A stretch of DNA of 64,000 bases from Cardiobacterium sp. Marseille-Q4385 (GTDB taxonomy: Bacteria > Pseudomonadota > Gammaproteobacteria > Cardiobacteriales > Cardiobacteriaceae), in assembly GCF_916618745.1 (NCBI RefSeq), contig NZ_OU745373.1, positions 2,308,501 to 2,372,500 on the forward strand, written 5' to 3'. Shown one piece after another: positions 34,934 to 45,270 of the stretch. Position numbers and translations under genes: made by a program. Numbering within the stretch: the stretch's first letter is position 1; every line of letters starts with the position of its first letter. The notes beneath the pieces are model-generated. The model had not been told where the DNA came from and searched no databases. It was given only the letters and a program-made list of their open reading frames with translations.

Positions 34934-35943
34934 TGAATACCGTGTTAGATTTAGATGCGGCGAAAGTAAAAAAATTAATAGTACACTATGTGGGAAATAA
35001 GTTTAGAGATGAGGGAGTGATGCTGTCTGATGCGGAATCAGAGCATGACGCAGTTTTAGATGATCTTTTACTTAAATTCTTCTTATCGCCTGTTGTAAAT
35101 AGTGAGAATGAATATTTATTAAGTCATGAGTCTGATATTAACCTGAATTTGATTAAACATTATTCATCTTTAATATTTAAAAATGAAAATGAATTTGTTG
35201 CCGCTTCATCTGCTATAGCGAAGCATTTATATATATCTTCAACGCATCCTAATATTGGTGGAGGTGAATTTATTGAAATATTGTATGATGGAATAAAGAT
35301 AAATGATTTAGAGATTCAAGCAATTGGATTATTCAGAATTGAAGCAAAAAGTAGTTATTTAGATATTGAAAATAATCACCATATAATTAATATTGTGGAA
35401 AAGAAAGGTATTTCTGTTGAACATATCCAAAAAGGAGCAGTAGTTTTATCGGTTGATAATACGGTATTCATCTTAGATAATCTTGGAAAGAAAACAAAGT
35501 ATTGGCTAGATAGCTTTATAAAAGCCACTCCTAAAAATACAACAAAAAATTATGTTCAAATTTTAGGTTCTATTACTAAGGTAATATCAAGTAAGATAAA
35601 TTCACCACAAGAGTATTTAAGTTTTTCTGAAGCGTTAGCTAATGAAGATGTTTTATCCATTAATAAGTTAAGAGAGATATCTAGACCATTTATAAAAAAA
35701 AATAACTTTGATTCTATCGTGGATGGTATAGGTGTTAAACGTGGCTTAGTACTTAATACTGATTTTCCGGTTGAAATTCAGAAGTTATCAAAGCAAGTTA
35801 GAGAAGTGGTATCTAAGACAAGCATATTTAAAGGCGTAAATATTGTATTATCAGAGCCGGACTTGAAAATATCATCTATTGATGTACAAGATACTGAATT
35901 TGGTTTAAGAGCTATCATTGATATTAATAGAAAAGGAGTGTAA
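34933..35943 (+). CDS. NdpA/YejK-like protein, putative defence gene 2
   Basis: Encodes 336 residues. ATG 34933 overlaps the helicase stop and has GGAG 8 bases upstream. The layout resembles the 37-kDa nucleoid-associated protein family (YejK/NdpA): an N-terminal LIVHYVGNK, then NEFVAASSAIAKHLYISSTHPNIGGGEFIEILYDG, and KSSYLDIENNH. This is similarity by eye and not secure. No signal peptide or membrane helix. GC is much lower than in the helicase gene, which suggests that this and the next two genes share a separate origin. The next gene starts 2 bases after its stop. Confidence 0.5.
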   Translation: MNTVLDLDAAKVKKLIVHYVGNKFRDEGVMLSDAESEHDAVLDDLLLKFFLSPVVNSENEYLLSHESDINLNLIKHYSSLIFKNENEFVAASSAIAKHLYISSTHPNIGGGEFIEILYDGIKINDLEIQAIGLFRIEAKSSYLDIENNHHIINIVEKKGISVEHIQKGAVVLSVDNTVFILDNLGKKTKYWLDSFIKATPKNTTKNYVQILGSITKVISSKINSPQEYLSFSEALANEDVLSINKLREISRPFIKKNNFDSIVDGIGVKRGLVLNTDFPVEIQKLSKQVREVVSKTSIFKGVNIVLSEPDLKISSIDVQDTEFGLRAIIDINRKGV

Positions 35944-35945
35944 AT

Positions 35946-36875
35946 ATGTCAGGTGAAAATTCTAAAAATTCTGGAGAAATCGGGGAAAAAATTGCATCTA
36001 CTCTGTTAGAGAAGGTTGGCTGGGAACATCAGATTCAAAATATTTCTATCAGCTGCAATAATAGTAATCATATAAACGATTCAGGTAACCAAAAGAAAAG
36101 TCATGGGGACGATATTGTCTATATATATGACAATCCATTTCATGATGAAACCACAATAGTTGCCCATATTTCAGTTAAACATAATTGGGATGGATACTCT
36201 GATTTAGAATCAGTTATTAGAAGAAAATTTAATAATGATATTAAAGAGCTGGAACAAATTATCCAGTGTGCACAATATAACTCGGAAATAAATTCTCTTA
36301 TTGAATCATATGAAGCAAAGATTAATGTAAAGCACATTGGTGTTCTAGTTTGGCTGCATAATGACAAAGACAATATCGATAGAAATATTTTACCAATTAT
36401 TGCGAAATCCAAACCGAGTTTAGATGGAGATACTCCGTATTATGTAATAGATAGTGGTAGAGCCAGTTTTCTTTTAAGAGTTATAAATGATTTGTCAAAT
36501 AAATCAAATGGAAATTATCAATTCTATTACCCTAAAATTGGAACATCTATTTTGGTTGATTCGGATAGAAAGGGAAAATTTTTACCTATTGAACTAATAT
36601 CATCAGACATTATTACTGCTGTTGTTAACGTTGATGGGAAAAATAAATTCTATCTATATAGTCGGGAAGTTTTTAATGAATTGACTTGTAAGAACATGAT
36701 GGCTTATACATTAAACTTTTCGGCAGGATTGGTTAATGAGATTTGTATTGGCTTTCCTGATTATAACCCAACGCAGGACAGTAATATTGTCAATAGAGTA
36801 AATCTTTCTTTCAAGGAAAGAAGTGAAAGAATTCGAGTTTTTTCTTATAAAGAATCAATATTAGATTTATTTTAG
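35946..36875 (+). CDS. Possible PD-(D/E)xK-type nuclease, putative defence gene 3
   Basis: Encodes 309 residues. The N-terminus (MSGENSKNSGEIGEKIASTLLEKVGW) has the helix pattern that precedes restriction-endonuclease-like cores (GE.GE....LL...GW). It is followed by HGDDIVYIYDN (D55/D56) and, 20 residues later, VAHISVKHNWDG (K78). This approximates a D-x(20)-xxK nuclease signature, with Ser at the usual acidic position. A substrate-specific C-terminal half of unknown fold follows. The gene is AT-rich, lies 2 bases after gene 2 and 8 bases before gene 4. The pairing with a protein of about 380 residues recalls the two-gene GAPS4 system, an untested suggestion. Confidence 0.45.
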   Translation: MSGENSKNSGEIGEKIASTLLEKVGWEHQIQNISISCNNSNHINDSGNQKKSHGDDIVYIYDNPFHDETTIVAHISVKHNWDGYSDLESVIRRKFNNDIKELEQIIQCAQYNSEINSLIESYEAKINVKHIGVLVWLHNDKDNIDRNILPIIAKSKPSLDGDTPYYVIDSGRASFLLRVINDLSNKSNGNYQFYYPKIGTSILVDSDRKGKFLPIELISSDIITAVVNVDGKNKFYLYSREVFNELTCKNMMAYTLNFSAGLVNEICIGFPDYNPTQDSNIVNRVNLSFKERSERIRVFSYKESILDLF

Positions 36876-36883
36876 GAGTAAAT

Positions 36884-38023
36884 ATGACCAAGCAAATTGA
36901 CTTGAAAGGATTGATACCTTCAGGGACTGAACTTCGCATTCTCCTGAATAGTAATCACATTTCCTATGGAGACATCAGTTCTACGTTAAAGGAGAAAGGG
37001 ATATTTTGTGGAAATAGCGATAAGATTATTTCTGTACCGCTACTTACAGCAACGCTTTTAACATCGGACCAATATTCAAAAATAATAGATAACTCAATTT
37101 CGAGAAGTTCTAAGCCTAAAAATAAAATATCTAGCTTGGAATTAGTAGACTCAGGTGTTGATTTAAACACACCACTTAAAAATTTATTTTCTTCAGATTT
37201 TAATCTATTTGAAGGCATACCAAATATTGAGATAACCAAAAAGCCAAATCCAATATTTGACAAAAATAATATTGCAAGAATTAGATATGAAATAAAAAGA
37301 ATAGATTTCAGTAAAGATTTTTTAAAACGAGAAATTTCTTTTGAGGGGGAAATTTTAGTACAAAAGAAAGATATTGATCTTAAAATAGAATTTCTATCTA
37401 CCCATACATCAAAAGAAACTGAAACTATAAATCAAAGAATTTGTGTTGCCATTGCAAAAAAGCTGAAAAACTCTGGAATTGTTAAGAGTGATGTTGAATC
37501 AAAAATCACTTTTAATTCCTTTGAGGAAATAGAAAGGGTGAGATTTTTTAAAAGGTTGACAGTTGGGAAGGAAGCATTTTTAATATTAGAAGATGTAAAT
37601 GAAATAGTTATTAACAGAGAAGCTTCAACAAAGCCATTACCTAATGATCCAGAGGTATCATGGATGAATCAGACTGTAAAGCATATGACTATAGATGGCG
37701 ATCGGTTACATAATATATTTCTAATATCTGATGAAAAATACTATCAATATTACTTCATTGATGACATGACATTAACATATAAGTATGAATTCGGTATTAA
37801 CAAAGGCCAAGTTATAATTAATTTTTTCTTTAGTTCTTCGTCAACAAGAAAAAAAGGTTTTGATATAAATTCTGAACTCGTTTTTGAAATTATCAGCATT
37901 AAAACTGAAAATGATACTCCGGTCAATATCAAAAAAAATATTGAGAATGATATATTGGAAAAAGTTAGAATATTGATAAAAAGTGAATATGAAAAAATTA
38001 TTGAAGGACGCAACCAAAAATGA
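36884..38023 (+). CDS. Unknown protein, putative defence gene 4
   Basis: Encodes 379 residues (MTKQIDLKGLIPSGTELRILLN...). I recognise no family. The first 60 residues read like a small helical, DNA-binding-like domain (SGTELRILLNSNHISYGDISSTLKEKGIF), where a helix-turn-helix is possible. The rest is charged and beta-rich, without a signal peptide or membrane helix. It is strongly AT-rich like genes 2 and 3 and follows gene 3 by 8 bases with AGGAG before the ATG, so it belongs to the same operon. A role as sensor or partner of the nuclease is inference. Confidence 0.45.
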   Translation: MTKQIDLKGLIPSGTELRILLNSNHISYGDISSTLKEKGIFCGNSDKIISVPLLTATLLTSDQYSKIIDNSISRSSKPKNKISSLELVDSGVDLNTPLKNLFSSDFNLFEGIPNIEITKKPNPIFDKNNIARIRYEIKRIDFSKDFLKREISFEGEILVQKKDIDLKIEFLSTHTSKETETINQRICVAIAKKLKNSGIVKSDVESKITFNSFEEIERVRFFKRLTVGKEAFLILEDVNEIVINREASTKPLPNDPEVSWMNQTVKHMTIDGDRLHNIFLISDEKYYQYYFIDDMTLTYKYEFGINKGQVIINFFFSSSSTRKKGFDINSELVFEIISIKTENDTPVNIKKNIENDILEKVRILIKSEYEKIIEGRNQK

Positions 38024-38096
38024 TAATTTCTTGAAAGTAATGAAAAATTATCCAAGGAAAAACAAAAATAACCAGATTTATTTGTAGAGAGCAAAA

Positions 38097-38779
38097 ATGA
38101 CTAAATAAAAATCTAGAACTCACCTGGATAGGCAAACACAAACGCCCGAAGCTGGAAGCTCGGATTTTGCTGGAGGATGCGCATAAAGTCGTATCATGCC
38201 GAAGTGCGGTCGGAATCGGCAGCGTTTGGTAACCGATTGATTTTCGGTGATAACCTGCTCGCACCTAAAGCTTTGGAGCAGGAATTCACGGGGCAGGTAT
38301 TTGAACATTACAATGATGGGATCGAACATTCTATTTAGCTTTCTTTAATGAAAGAGCGTTTTGAAATTTTACGCCGATTACTTAGAACGGATGGAGTGTT
38401 TTTCTGTCAGCTTAATGAGGATAAAGCAGCTTATTGCAAAGTGTTGATTGATGAAATATTTAGTAGGAATAATTTTATTAGTCACGTTAGTGTAAAAATG
38501 AAGCAAATAGCAGGCACCTCTGGCGGAAGTGAGGATAAAAGACTAAAGAAAAATATTGAATATATACTTATTTATGCTCGAGATAAAGATAATCTATTAA
38601 GTTTCCAAAAGTTTAATGATGTTTATAATGAAGAAAATCTATTTTATATTATTGATGAAATGGAGAGTGAGGAAAAAAGCTGGAAATATACAAATATACT
38701 ACTTAGCATAGGAGATTTTGTCGAAGAAAAAATAGTCTTAGATGGCTCTGGTGGTAAAATAAAAATATTAAATGGGTAG
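38097..38779 (+). pseudogene. mod: Type III restriction-modification methyltransferase (mod), wrecked
   Basis: Starting at ATG 38097, the frame reads as Mod only after correction: removing one A in ACTAAATAAAA gives MTNKNLELTW, continuing IGKHKRPKLEARILLEDAHK. A second frameshift occurs near 38190. NRLIFGDNLLAPKALEQEFTGQV is then joined directly to FEHYNDGIEHSI, so the segment that normally holds the catalytic DPPYN motif is deleted. The Trp that should follow is a TAG (38336-38338). The remainder (LSLMKERFEILRRLL to 38779) ends hundreds of residues too early. It cannot make an active methyltransferase. An open fragment from 38348 to 38779 is only its tail. Confidence 0.8.
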
Positions 38780-38817
38780 TGAGGGCAAAAATAAATACAT
38801 TAATAGAGGAAACCCTG

Positions 38818-39837
38818 ATGATGCCCACTGACTATGGGCAATGGCTGGCAGACATTAAAAACCGGGTGCTGACCGCACGGCAGAGGGCAGCACTGGCGGT
38901 GAATGCCGAGCTGGTATCGCTTTACTGGCATATCGAGCGGGATATTTTGCAACGGCAGGCAGCGCAAGGCTGGGGCAGCAAAGTGATTGACCGTCTGGGG
39001 CGGGATTTGCGCGAGGCGTTTCCTGAAATGAAGGGGCTTTCTACCCGTAATCTGATGTATATGCGGACATTTGCAGAGGCCTGGCCAGATTTTGAAATTG
39101 TGCAACAGCCTGTTGCACAATTGCCGTGGGGGCATAACCAATTGTTACTTAATCGGATTAAAACGCCGAAGGCCCGCTTGTTCTATGCAGAGAAAGCGCT
39201 GGCTGAAAGCTGGTCGCGTACCACGCTGGAAATCCATATCAAAAATGGTCTGCACGAGCGGCAAGGGAAAGCGGTAACCAATTTCGCCGCCCGTTTACCT
39301 GCGCCGACTTCTGCGCTGGCGCAAGAAACCTTAAAAGATCCTTATTTGTTTGACTTTTTGAGCCTGAGCGAGGATGCGCAAGAGCGGGAAATGGAAAACG
39401 CGCTGGTGCAACATATCGCCCGCTTTCTGCTGGAATTGGGCAGTGGTTTTGCATTTGTCGGGCGACAATACCGCCTGGAAGTGAACGGCGACGAGTTTTT
39501 TATTGATTTGCTGTTTTATCACATCCGCCTGAAATGCTATGTAGTGGTGGAACTGAAAGCCACGGCATTTAAACCCGAACACGCAGGGCAACTGAATTTT
39601 TATTTGGCGGCAATCGATGCGCAGGTGAAAGCCCCTGACGATAATCCGACTATTGGCCGGCTGCTGTGTAAAACACAAAACCGCCTGGTGGCAGAATATG
39701 CCTTATTGGGTATCGATAAGCCGATAGGCATTGCAGAATACGAATTGGTGCGCGTCCTTCCCGAGCCTTTGCTAACTAATCTGCCAACAGTCGAACAGTT
39801 AGAAAACGAATTGTCGGATTGGCAGGAAAGCCAATAA
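38818..39837 (+). CDS. YhcG-type PD-(D/E)xK nuclease (DUF1016)
   Basis: Encodes 339 residues from ATG 38818, which has AGAGGA upstream (a second ATG follows immediately). The N-terminal DUF1016_N domain (YGQWLADIKNRVLTARQRAALAVNAELVSLYWHIGRDI-like, then SKVIDRLGRDLREAFPEMKGLSTRNLMYMR) is followed by a nuclease core. There FFIDLLFYHIRLKCYVVVELKATAFKPEHAGQLNFYL contains the D...ELK catalytic residues. Such proteins are often encoded within or beside restriction systems and mobile DNA. Here it lies between the dead mod and res and appears complete. Confidence 0.85.
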   Translation: MMPTDYGQWLADIKNRVLTARQRAALAVNAELVSLYWHIERDILQRQAAQGWGSKVIDRLGRDLREAFPEMKGLSTRNLMYMRTFAEAWPDFEIVQQPVAQLPWGHNQLLLNRIKTPKARLFYAEKALAESWSRTTLEIHIKNGLHERQGKAVTNFAARLPAPTSALAQETLKDPYLFDFLSLSEDAQEREMENALVQHIARFLLELGSGFAFVGRQYRLEVNGDEFFIDLLFYHIRLKCYVVVELKATAFKPEHAGQLNFYLAAIDAQVKAPDDNPTIGRLLCKTQNRLVAEYALLGIDKPIGIAEYELVRVLPEPLLTNLPTVEQLENELSDWQESQ

Positions 39838-39866
39838 TTAAAGAATAAGAGAAAAGAGATAAAACC

Positions 39867-42524
39867 ATGACCACAAGCATTCAAAACCACATTAATGGTC
39901 GCCTGTCCTTGCGCCCGCCGCAGGCGGAAAGTCTGGCGCGGTTAAGGCAGGCACTCACCGCCGCGCCGGAAATGCTGAAGAAAAAGCGGGATGTCGCGGC
40001 GGTGCTGGCAAAACTCAAAGCGGTATTTCCGGACTTGCGCGATTTCGAGCGGGAATTTCCGTCCCTGTGTTTTGCCCTGGCGACCGGCGTCGGCAAAACC
40101 CGCTTGATGGGCGCTTTCATCGCTTATCTGCATTTGGCGCATGGCATCAGCAATTTCTTTGTTCTTGCGCCGAATCTCACTATCTATAATAAATTAATTG
40201 CCGATTTCACCCCGAATACACCGAAATATGTATTCAAGGGCATCAGTGAATTTTCTCTGAATAGGCCTATCGTCATTACTGGTGATACTTACGAGAATGA
40301 AGGTGCGGCATTAACAGACAGTTTGCCGCAAGGATTTTTGCATGACATTCGCATCAATGTTTTTAATATATCCAAAATTAACAGTGAAGTACGCGGCGGC
40401 AAGGAACCTCGCATCAAGCGGATGCGCGAGGTGCTGGGCGACAGTTATTTCAACCATTTGGCGAACCTGCCCGATTTGGTGCTGCTGATGGATGAGTCGC
40501 ACCGCTACCGCGCGCAAGCCGGGATGCGCGCCATTAACGAACTCAAGCCGTTGTTCGGGCTGGAGCTGACGGCGACGCCGTTCGTGGAAGCGGGCAAGGC
40601 GCAGGTTGCGTTCCGCAATGTCATCATGGATTATCCGCTGGCGCGGGCAATGGACGATGGTTTTGTCAAAGAGCCTGCCGTTGCTACCCGCCGCCATTTC
40701 CAGGCGGGCGAGCATTCGCCGGAGGAAATCGAGCAAATCAAGCTGGAAGATGGCGTGCGCCTGCATGAAACGACCAAAATCGAGCTGCTTACCTATGCGC
40801 GCGAAAACGGCGTCGCAGCGGTCAAGCCGTTCATGCTGGTAATTGCCCGCGACACCACGCACGCGGCGCAGCTCAAGGCGCTGCTGGAGTCGCCGCAGTT
40901 TTTTGCCGGGCGCTATGCGGGCAAGGTGATTCAGGTTGATTCAAGCAAGAGCGGCAAGGACGAGGAGGAAATGGTCGCCCGCCTGCTCGCGGTGGAAAGC
41001 CGCGACGAGCCGACGGAAATCGTCATTCACGTCAATATGCTCAAAGAAGGCTGGGACGTCACCAATCTCTACACCATCGTGCCATTGCGCGCCGCCAATG
41101 CCCGCACCCTGATAGAGCAATCCATCGGGCGCGGCCTGCGCCTGCCTTATGGCAAACGTACCGGTGTGGAAGCGGTGGACTTGCTGAGTATCGTCGCGCA
41201 TGACCGCTTTCAGGAAATTATTGACGAGGCCAACCGGGGCGATTCCGTCTTGCAACTGAAACAGATCATCCTCGATGCCCCCGGCACCAATGAGCATAAA
41301 GCCAGTGTGCAAGTCACCAGCAATGCCGAAACTCTGCTCACCGGGAAAGATGGGGCAATGACGGGTGATGCGTTACCGGTTGCCCGTGCCGTAATGGAAG
41401 CTATAGGCCAATATGAATACAGGCCGCAAGAAGTGCCGACATCCCAAGCTTTGCTCAAGCCCGAAATTCAGGCGCAAATCACCGCGAATGTGCAGCAAAG
41501 CCTGCAAGCCGCGCAGGGCGAATTATTACCCGCTGACCCGCCGGATATTGCCGCTCTCGTCGCGCAGGCGACGCAAATCCTGGTCGATAACACCATCGAC
41601 ATCCCGCGCATTACCGTGCAGCCCGGCGGTGAAGTCAGCAGCGGATTCCATCCCTTCACCCTCGATACCAGCGGCCTGCATCTGCTACCGGGCGAGCGGG
41701 AAATCCTAATTCAGAATCTGCATACCAACGCGCAAAGCAGCCTCTCTGCCGGATTAGGAATCAAAGAAAATCGCCCTGAAGACTATATCGTCCATGCCCT
41801 GATGGATTTTGACGATATCGATTATTTCAGCCAGTCCGAACTGCTTTATGACCTGGCCGGACAAATGGTGGCGCATTTGCACAGCTATCTATCCGCAGAC
41901 GAGGCGCTCGACGTGCTCGATAAAAACCGCCGCCTGATTGCCAAACATATCCACGCACAAATGATGGCGCATTTCTGGGAAAAGGCGACGGCTTATGAAG
42001 TGAAAGTCAGCCGGGGATTTAGCGCCTTGAAACCCTGCCATTACACCGTGAATGCCGGTGAGCCCGTCCATCCTGTGCGGGAAACGCCGAAAGACGTGAA
42101 CCGCATCCGGCAAATGCTATTCGGCAATTTCCAAAAATGCCTGTACCCCCGGCAGAAATTCGATTCCGATACCGAACGCCGCTTCGCCGTTATTTTGGAA
42201 CGCGATGCCGAAAAATGGTTCAAACCCGCCAAAGGACAATTCCAGATCTATTACCAGCTCGGCACGGAAAACCGCGAATACATTCCCGATTTCGTTGTGG
42301 AAACCGCTGATGCTGTCTGGCTCGCAGAAATCAAAGCGCGCGCGGATATGGAAACGCCGGAAGTGCGGGCGAAAAGCGCCGCTGCCGTCGAATGGTGCAA
42401 ACACGCCGCTGCATACGCCCAGACACACGGCGGCAAACCGTGGCGCTATCTCCTGATTGCGCATGATGAAGTCAACGAAGCGAAAAAACTGGCGGATTTT
42501 TCCCGCTTTGTGGTGAATGACTAG
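39867..42524 (+). CDS. res: Type III restriction enzyme, Res subunit
   Basis: Encodes 885 residues: an SF2 helicase motor with LATGVGKT (about 71-78), MDESH (about 209-213), LTATPF and the QSIGRGLRLPYGKRTG motif, followed by a C-terminal endonuclease domain in which YIPDFVVETADAVWLAEIKA (about 803-822) supplies the PD...ExK site. All motifs are intact. In type III systems Res acts only in complex with Mod, which recognises the site. Because the adjacent mod is destroyed, this subunit is probably idle unless another Mod is encoded elsewhere. GC content is near that of the chromosome. Confidence 0.87.
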   Translation: MTTSIQNHINGRLSLRPPQAESLARLRQALTAAPEMLKKKRDVAAVLAKLKAVFPDLRDFEREFPSLCFALATGVGKTRLMGAFIAYLHLAHGISNFFVLAPNLTIYNKLIADFTPNTPKYVFKGISEFSLNRPIVITGDTYENEGAALTDSLPQGFLHDIRINVFNISKINSEVRGGKEPRIKRMREVLGDSYFNHLANLPDLVLLMDESHRYRAQAGMRAINELKPLFGLELTATPFVEAGKAQVAFRNVIMDYPLARAMDDGFVKEPAVATRRHFQAGEHSPEEIEQIKLEDGVRLHETTKIELLTYARENGVAAVKPFMLVIARDTTHAAQLKALLESPQFFAGRYAGKVIQVDSSKSGKDEEEMVARLLAVESRDEPTEIVIHVNMLKEGWDVTNLYTIVPLRAANARTLIEQSIGRGLRLPYGKRTGVEAVDLLSIVAHDRFQEIIDEANRGDSVLQLKQIILDAPGTNEHKASVQVTSNAETLLTGKDGAMTGDALPVARAVMEAIGQYEYRPQEVPTSQALLKPEIQAQITANVQQSLQAAQGELLPADPPDIAALVAQATQILVDNTIDIPRITVQPGGEVSSGFHPFTLDTSGLHLLPGEREILIQNLHTNAQSSLSAGLGIKENRPEDYIVHALMDFDDIDYFSQSELLYDLAGQMVAHLHSYLSADEALDVLDKNRRLIAKHIHAQMMAHFWEKATAYEVKVSRGFSALKPCHYTVNAGEPVHPVRETPKDVNRIRQMLFGNFQKCLYPRQKFDSDTERRFAVILERDAEKWFKPAKGQFQIYYQLGTENREYIPDFVVETADAVWLAEIKARADMETPEVRAKSAAAVEWCKHAAAYAQTHGGKPWRYLLIAHDEVNEAKKLADFSRFVVND

Positions 42525-42572
42525 GTGGCCGCCAAGCGGGATAGATTCTGGGCTCTCCAACGGCAGCCTGTC

Positions 42573-43273
42573 TCAGCCGCCGAGGTAGGCTTTGCGGATG
42601 GCGTCGCTGCCGAGCAGGTTCGCGCCGGTGTCGCTGTGGGTGATTTTGCCGAGTTCGAGGATGTAGCCCCGGTCGGCGATTTGCAGCGCTTTGTGTGCGT
42701 TTTGTTCGACGAGGAAGATGGTGATGCCCTGGGCGCGGATGTCTTTGATGATGTCGAAGATCTGCGCAATGATGATCGGAGCAAGGCCAAGCGAGGGTTC
42801 GTCCAGCAGCAGGACTTTCGGCTGCATCATCAGGCCACGACCGATGGCAAGCATTTGCTGTTCGCCGCCGGAGAGTGTGCCCGCGCGCTGGCGGCTGCGT
42901 TCTTTGAGGCGCGGAAAGAGGTCGTAGATGTGGGCGAGGTTTTTCTGGTTGGCTTCTTTGCTGTGGTGGAAACCGCCGAGTTCGAGGTTTTCTTCGATGG
43001 TGAGCGCCGGGAAGATGCGGCGTCCTTCCGGAACGAGCGCGATGCCGCTTCTGCTGATTTTGTGGGTGGGGGTGTGGGTGATGTCCGCGCCGAGGTAGGT
43101 GATTTTGCCGCTGCTGGCGCGCGGGCTGCCGCAGATGGTGTTGAGCAGGGTGGATTTGCCCGCGCCATTCGCGCCGATGAGGGTGACGATTTCGCCTTGT
43201 TCGACGCTGAGCGAGACGCCTTTCAGCGCTTCTATCTGGCCGTAGTGGGTGTGCAGGTCGGTGAGGGTGAGCA

Positions 43274-43274
<1 letters not shown>
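42573..43274 (-). CDS. livF: Branched-chain amino acid ABC transporter ATPase LivF
   Basis: Encodes a 233-residue ATPase, the last gene of the liv operon. Walker A is GANGAGKST, the signature LSGGEQQ, and Walker B VLLLDEPSLGLAP. The PEGRRIFPALTIEENLELG segment is diagnostic for LivF. It pairs with LivG under the LivH/LivM permease. The start abuts the livG stop (shared base at 43274). A copy of the short GCCAAGCGGG repeat lies just beyond its 3' end. Confidence 0.92.
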
Positions 43275-44031
<757 letters not shown>

Positions 44032-44035
<4 letters not shown>

Positions 44036-45270
44036 TCGGGCAGCTCCATTTTCGGGCGTTGCGCGGGGATGAGTCCCTGGGGTCGCCAGATCATCATCAG
44101 CACCATGACGAGGCCGAAGATGATCATGCGGTATTGGGAAAATTCACGCGCGATTTCGGGAATGACGGTGAGGGCGACGGCAGCGAGGATGACGCCGGTC
44201 TGCGAGCCCATGCCGCCGAGGACAACGATGGCAAGCATGATGGCGGATTCCCAGAAGGTGAAGGATTCGGGACTGACGCCGCCCTGGAAGGCGGCGTAAA
44301 AGGCGCCCGCGAGTCCGGCAAAGGCGGCGCCGATGGCAAAGGCCGAGAGTTTGATGGCGGTGGTGTTGATGCCAAGCGAGCGGCAGGCAATTTCGTCTTC
44401 CCGCAATGCCTCCCAGGCGCGGCCGATGGGCATGCGCAGCAGGCGGTTGATGACCCACAGGGTGAGCAGGCAGAGGGCGAGGATGATGAGGTAGAGGTAG
44501 ATGCCGCGCTGTTCGGTATTGAAGGGGATGCCGACGAGTTCGTGGAAGGCAGTCTGGCCTTCAGCGGCTTTTTTGACGAAGACGATGTGAAAGAAGCCGG
44601 GTTTGGGGATGTTGTTGATGCCTTGCGGCCCGTTGGTGAGGCTGTCCCAGTTGTTGAGCAGGATGCGGATGATTTCGCCGAAGCCAAGGGTGACAATGGC
44701 GAGGTAGTCGCCGCGCAGGCGCAAGACGGGGAAGCCGAGGAGGAGGCCGAAGGCGCCGGCGATGAGGGCGGCAAGCGGTAATACGGTCCAGAAGCCGAAG
44801 CCGTGCTGGGCGAGGATGGCGTAGGTATAGGCGCCGATGGCGTAGAAGGCGACGTGGCCGAGGTCAAGCAGTCCCGCGTAGCCGACGACGATGTTCAGGC
44901 TGAGGCCGAGCAGGACGTAGATAAGCGCGAGGGTCATGACGTTGACCGCGCCGCGCGAGCCAAAAATGGGGACGAGGAAGGCAGCCACGATCAAGAGCGC
45001 CAGCACCCAGCCGCGATGGTTTTCGATAAATTCCGCCGGGCGGAAGGCGCCGGGGCGCGGCGTGCTGCCGCGCAGGCGGTGTTTCATCTGGATGGCGAGC
45101 GGCAATAGCAGTTGCAGGATGAAGACGACGACGGCGGCATAGACGCTGTATTGCCACTGTCCGCTCAGGCTGAGGCCCTGCGCACTCTGGTGCAGATGCA
45201 CGCCGAGAATGGGCAGGGTGATGAAGCAGGTGAGTACAGCGGCAATGACCGCATAGAGCAGGTAGCGCAT
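44032..45270 (-). CDS. livM: Branched-chain amino acid ABC transporter permease LivM
   Basis: Encodes a 412-residue inner-membrane permease with about ten hydrophobic segments. The N-terminal 90 residues hold two extra helices, as in E. coli LivM, and the core starts at VNVMTLALIYVLLGLSLNIVVGYAGLLDLGHVAFYAIGAYT. GRAWEALREDEIACRSLGIN is the ATPase-docking loop. The ATG at 45270 shares its base with the livH stop region. Confidence 0.92.

Noticed and set aside
38348..38779. Independent small gene of 143 codons
   Set aside because: Its sequence continues the Mod protein immediately after the TAG; it is the tail of the mod pseudogene.
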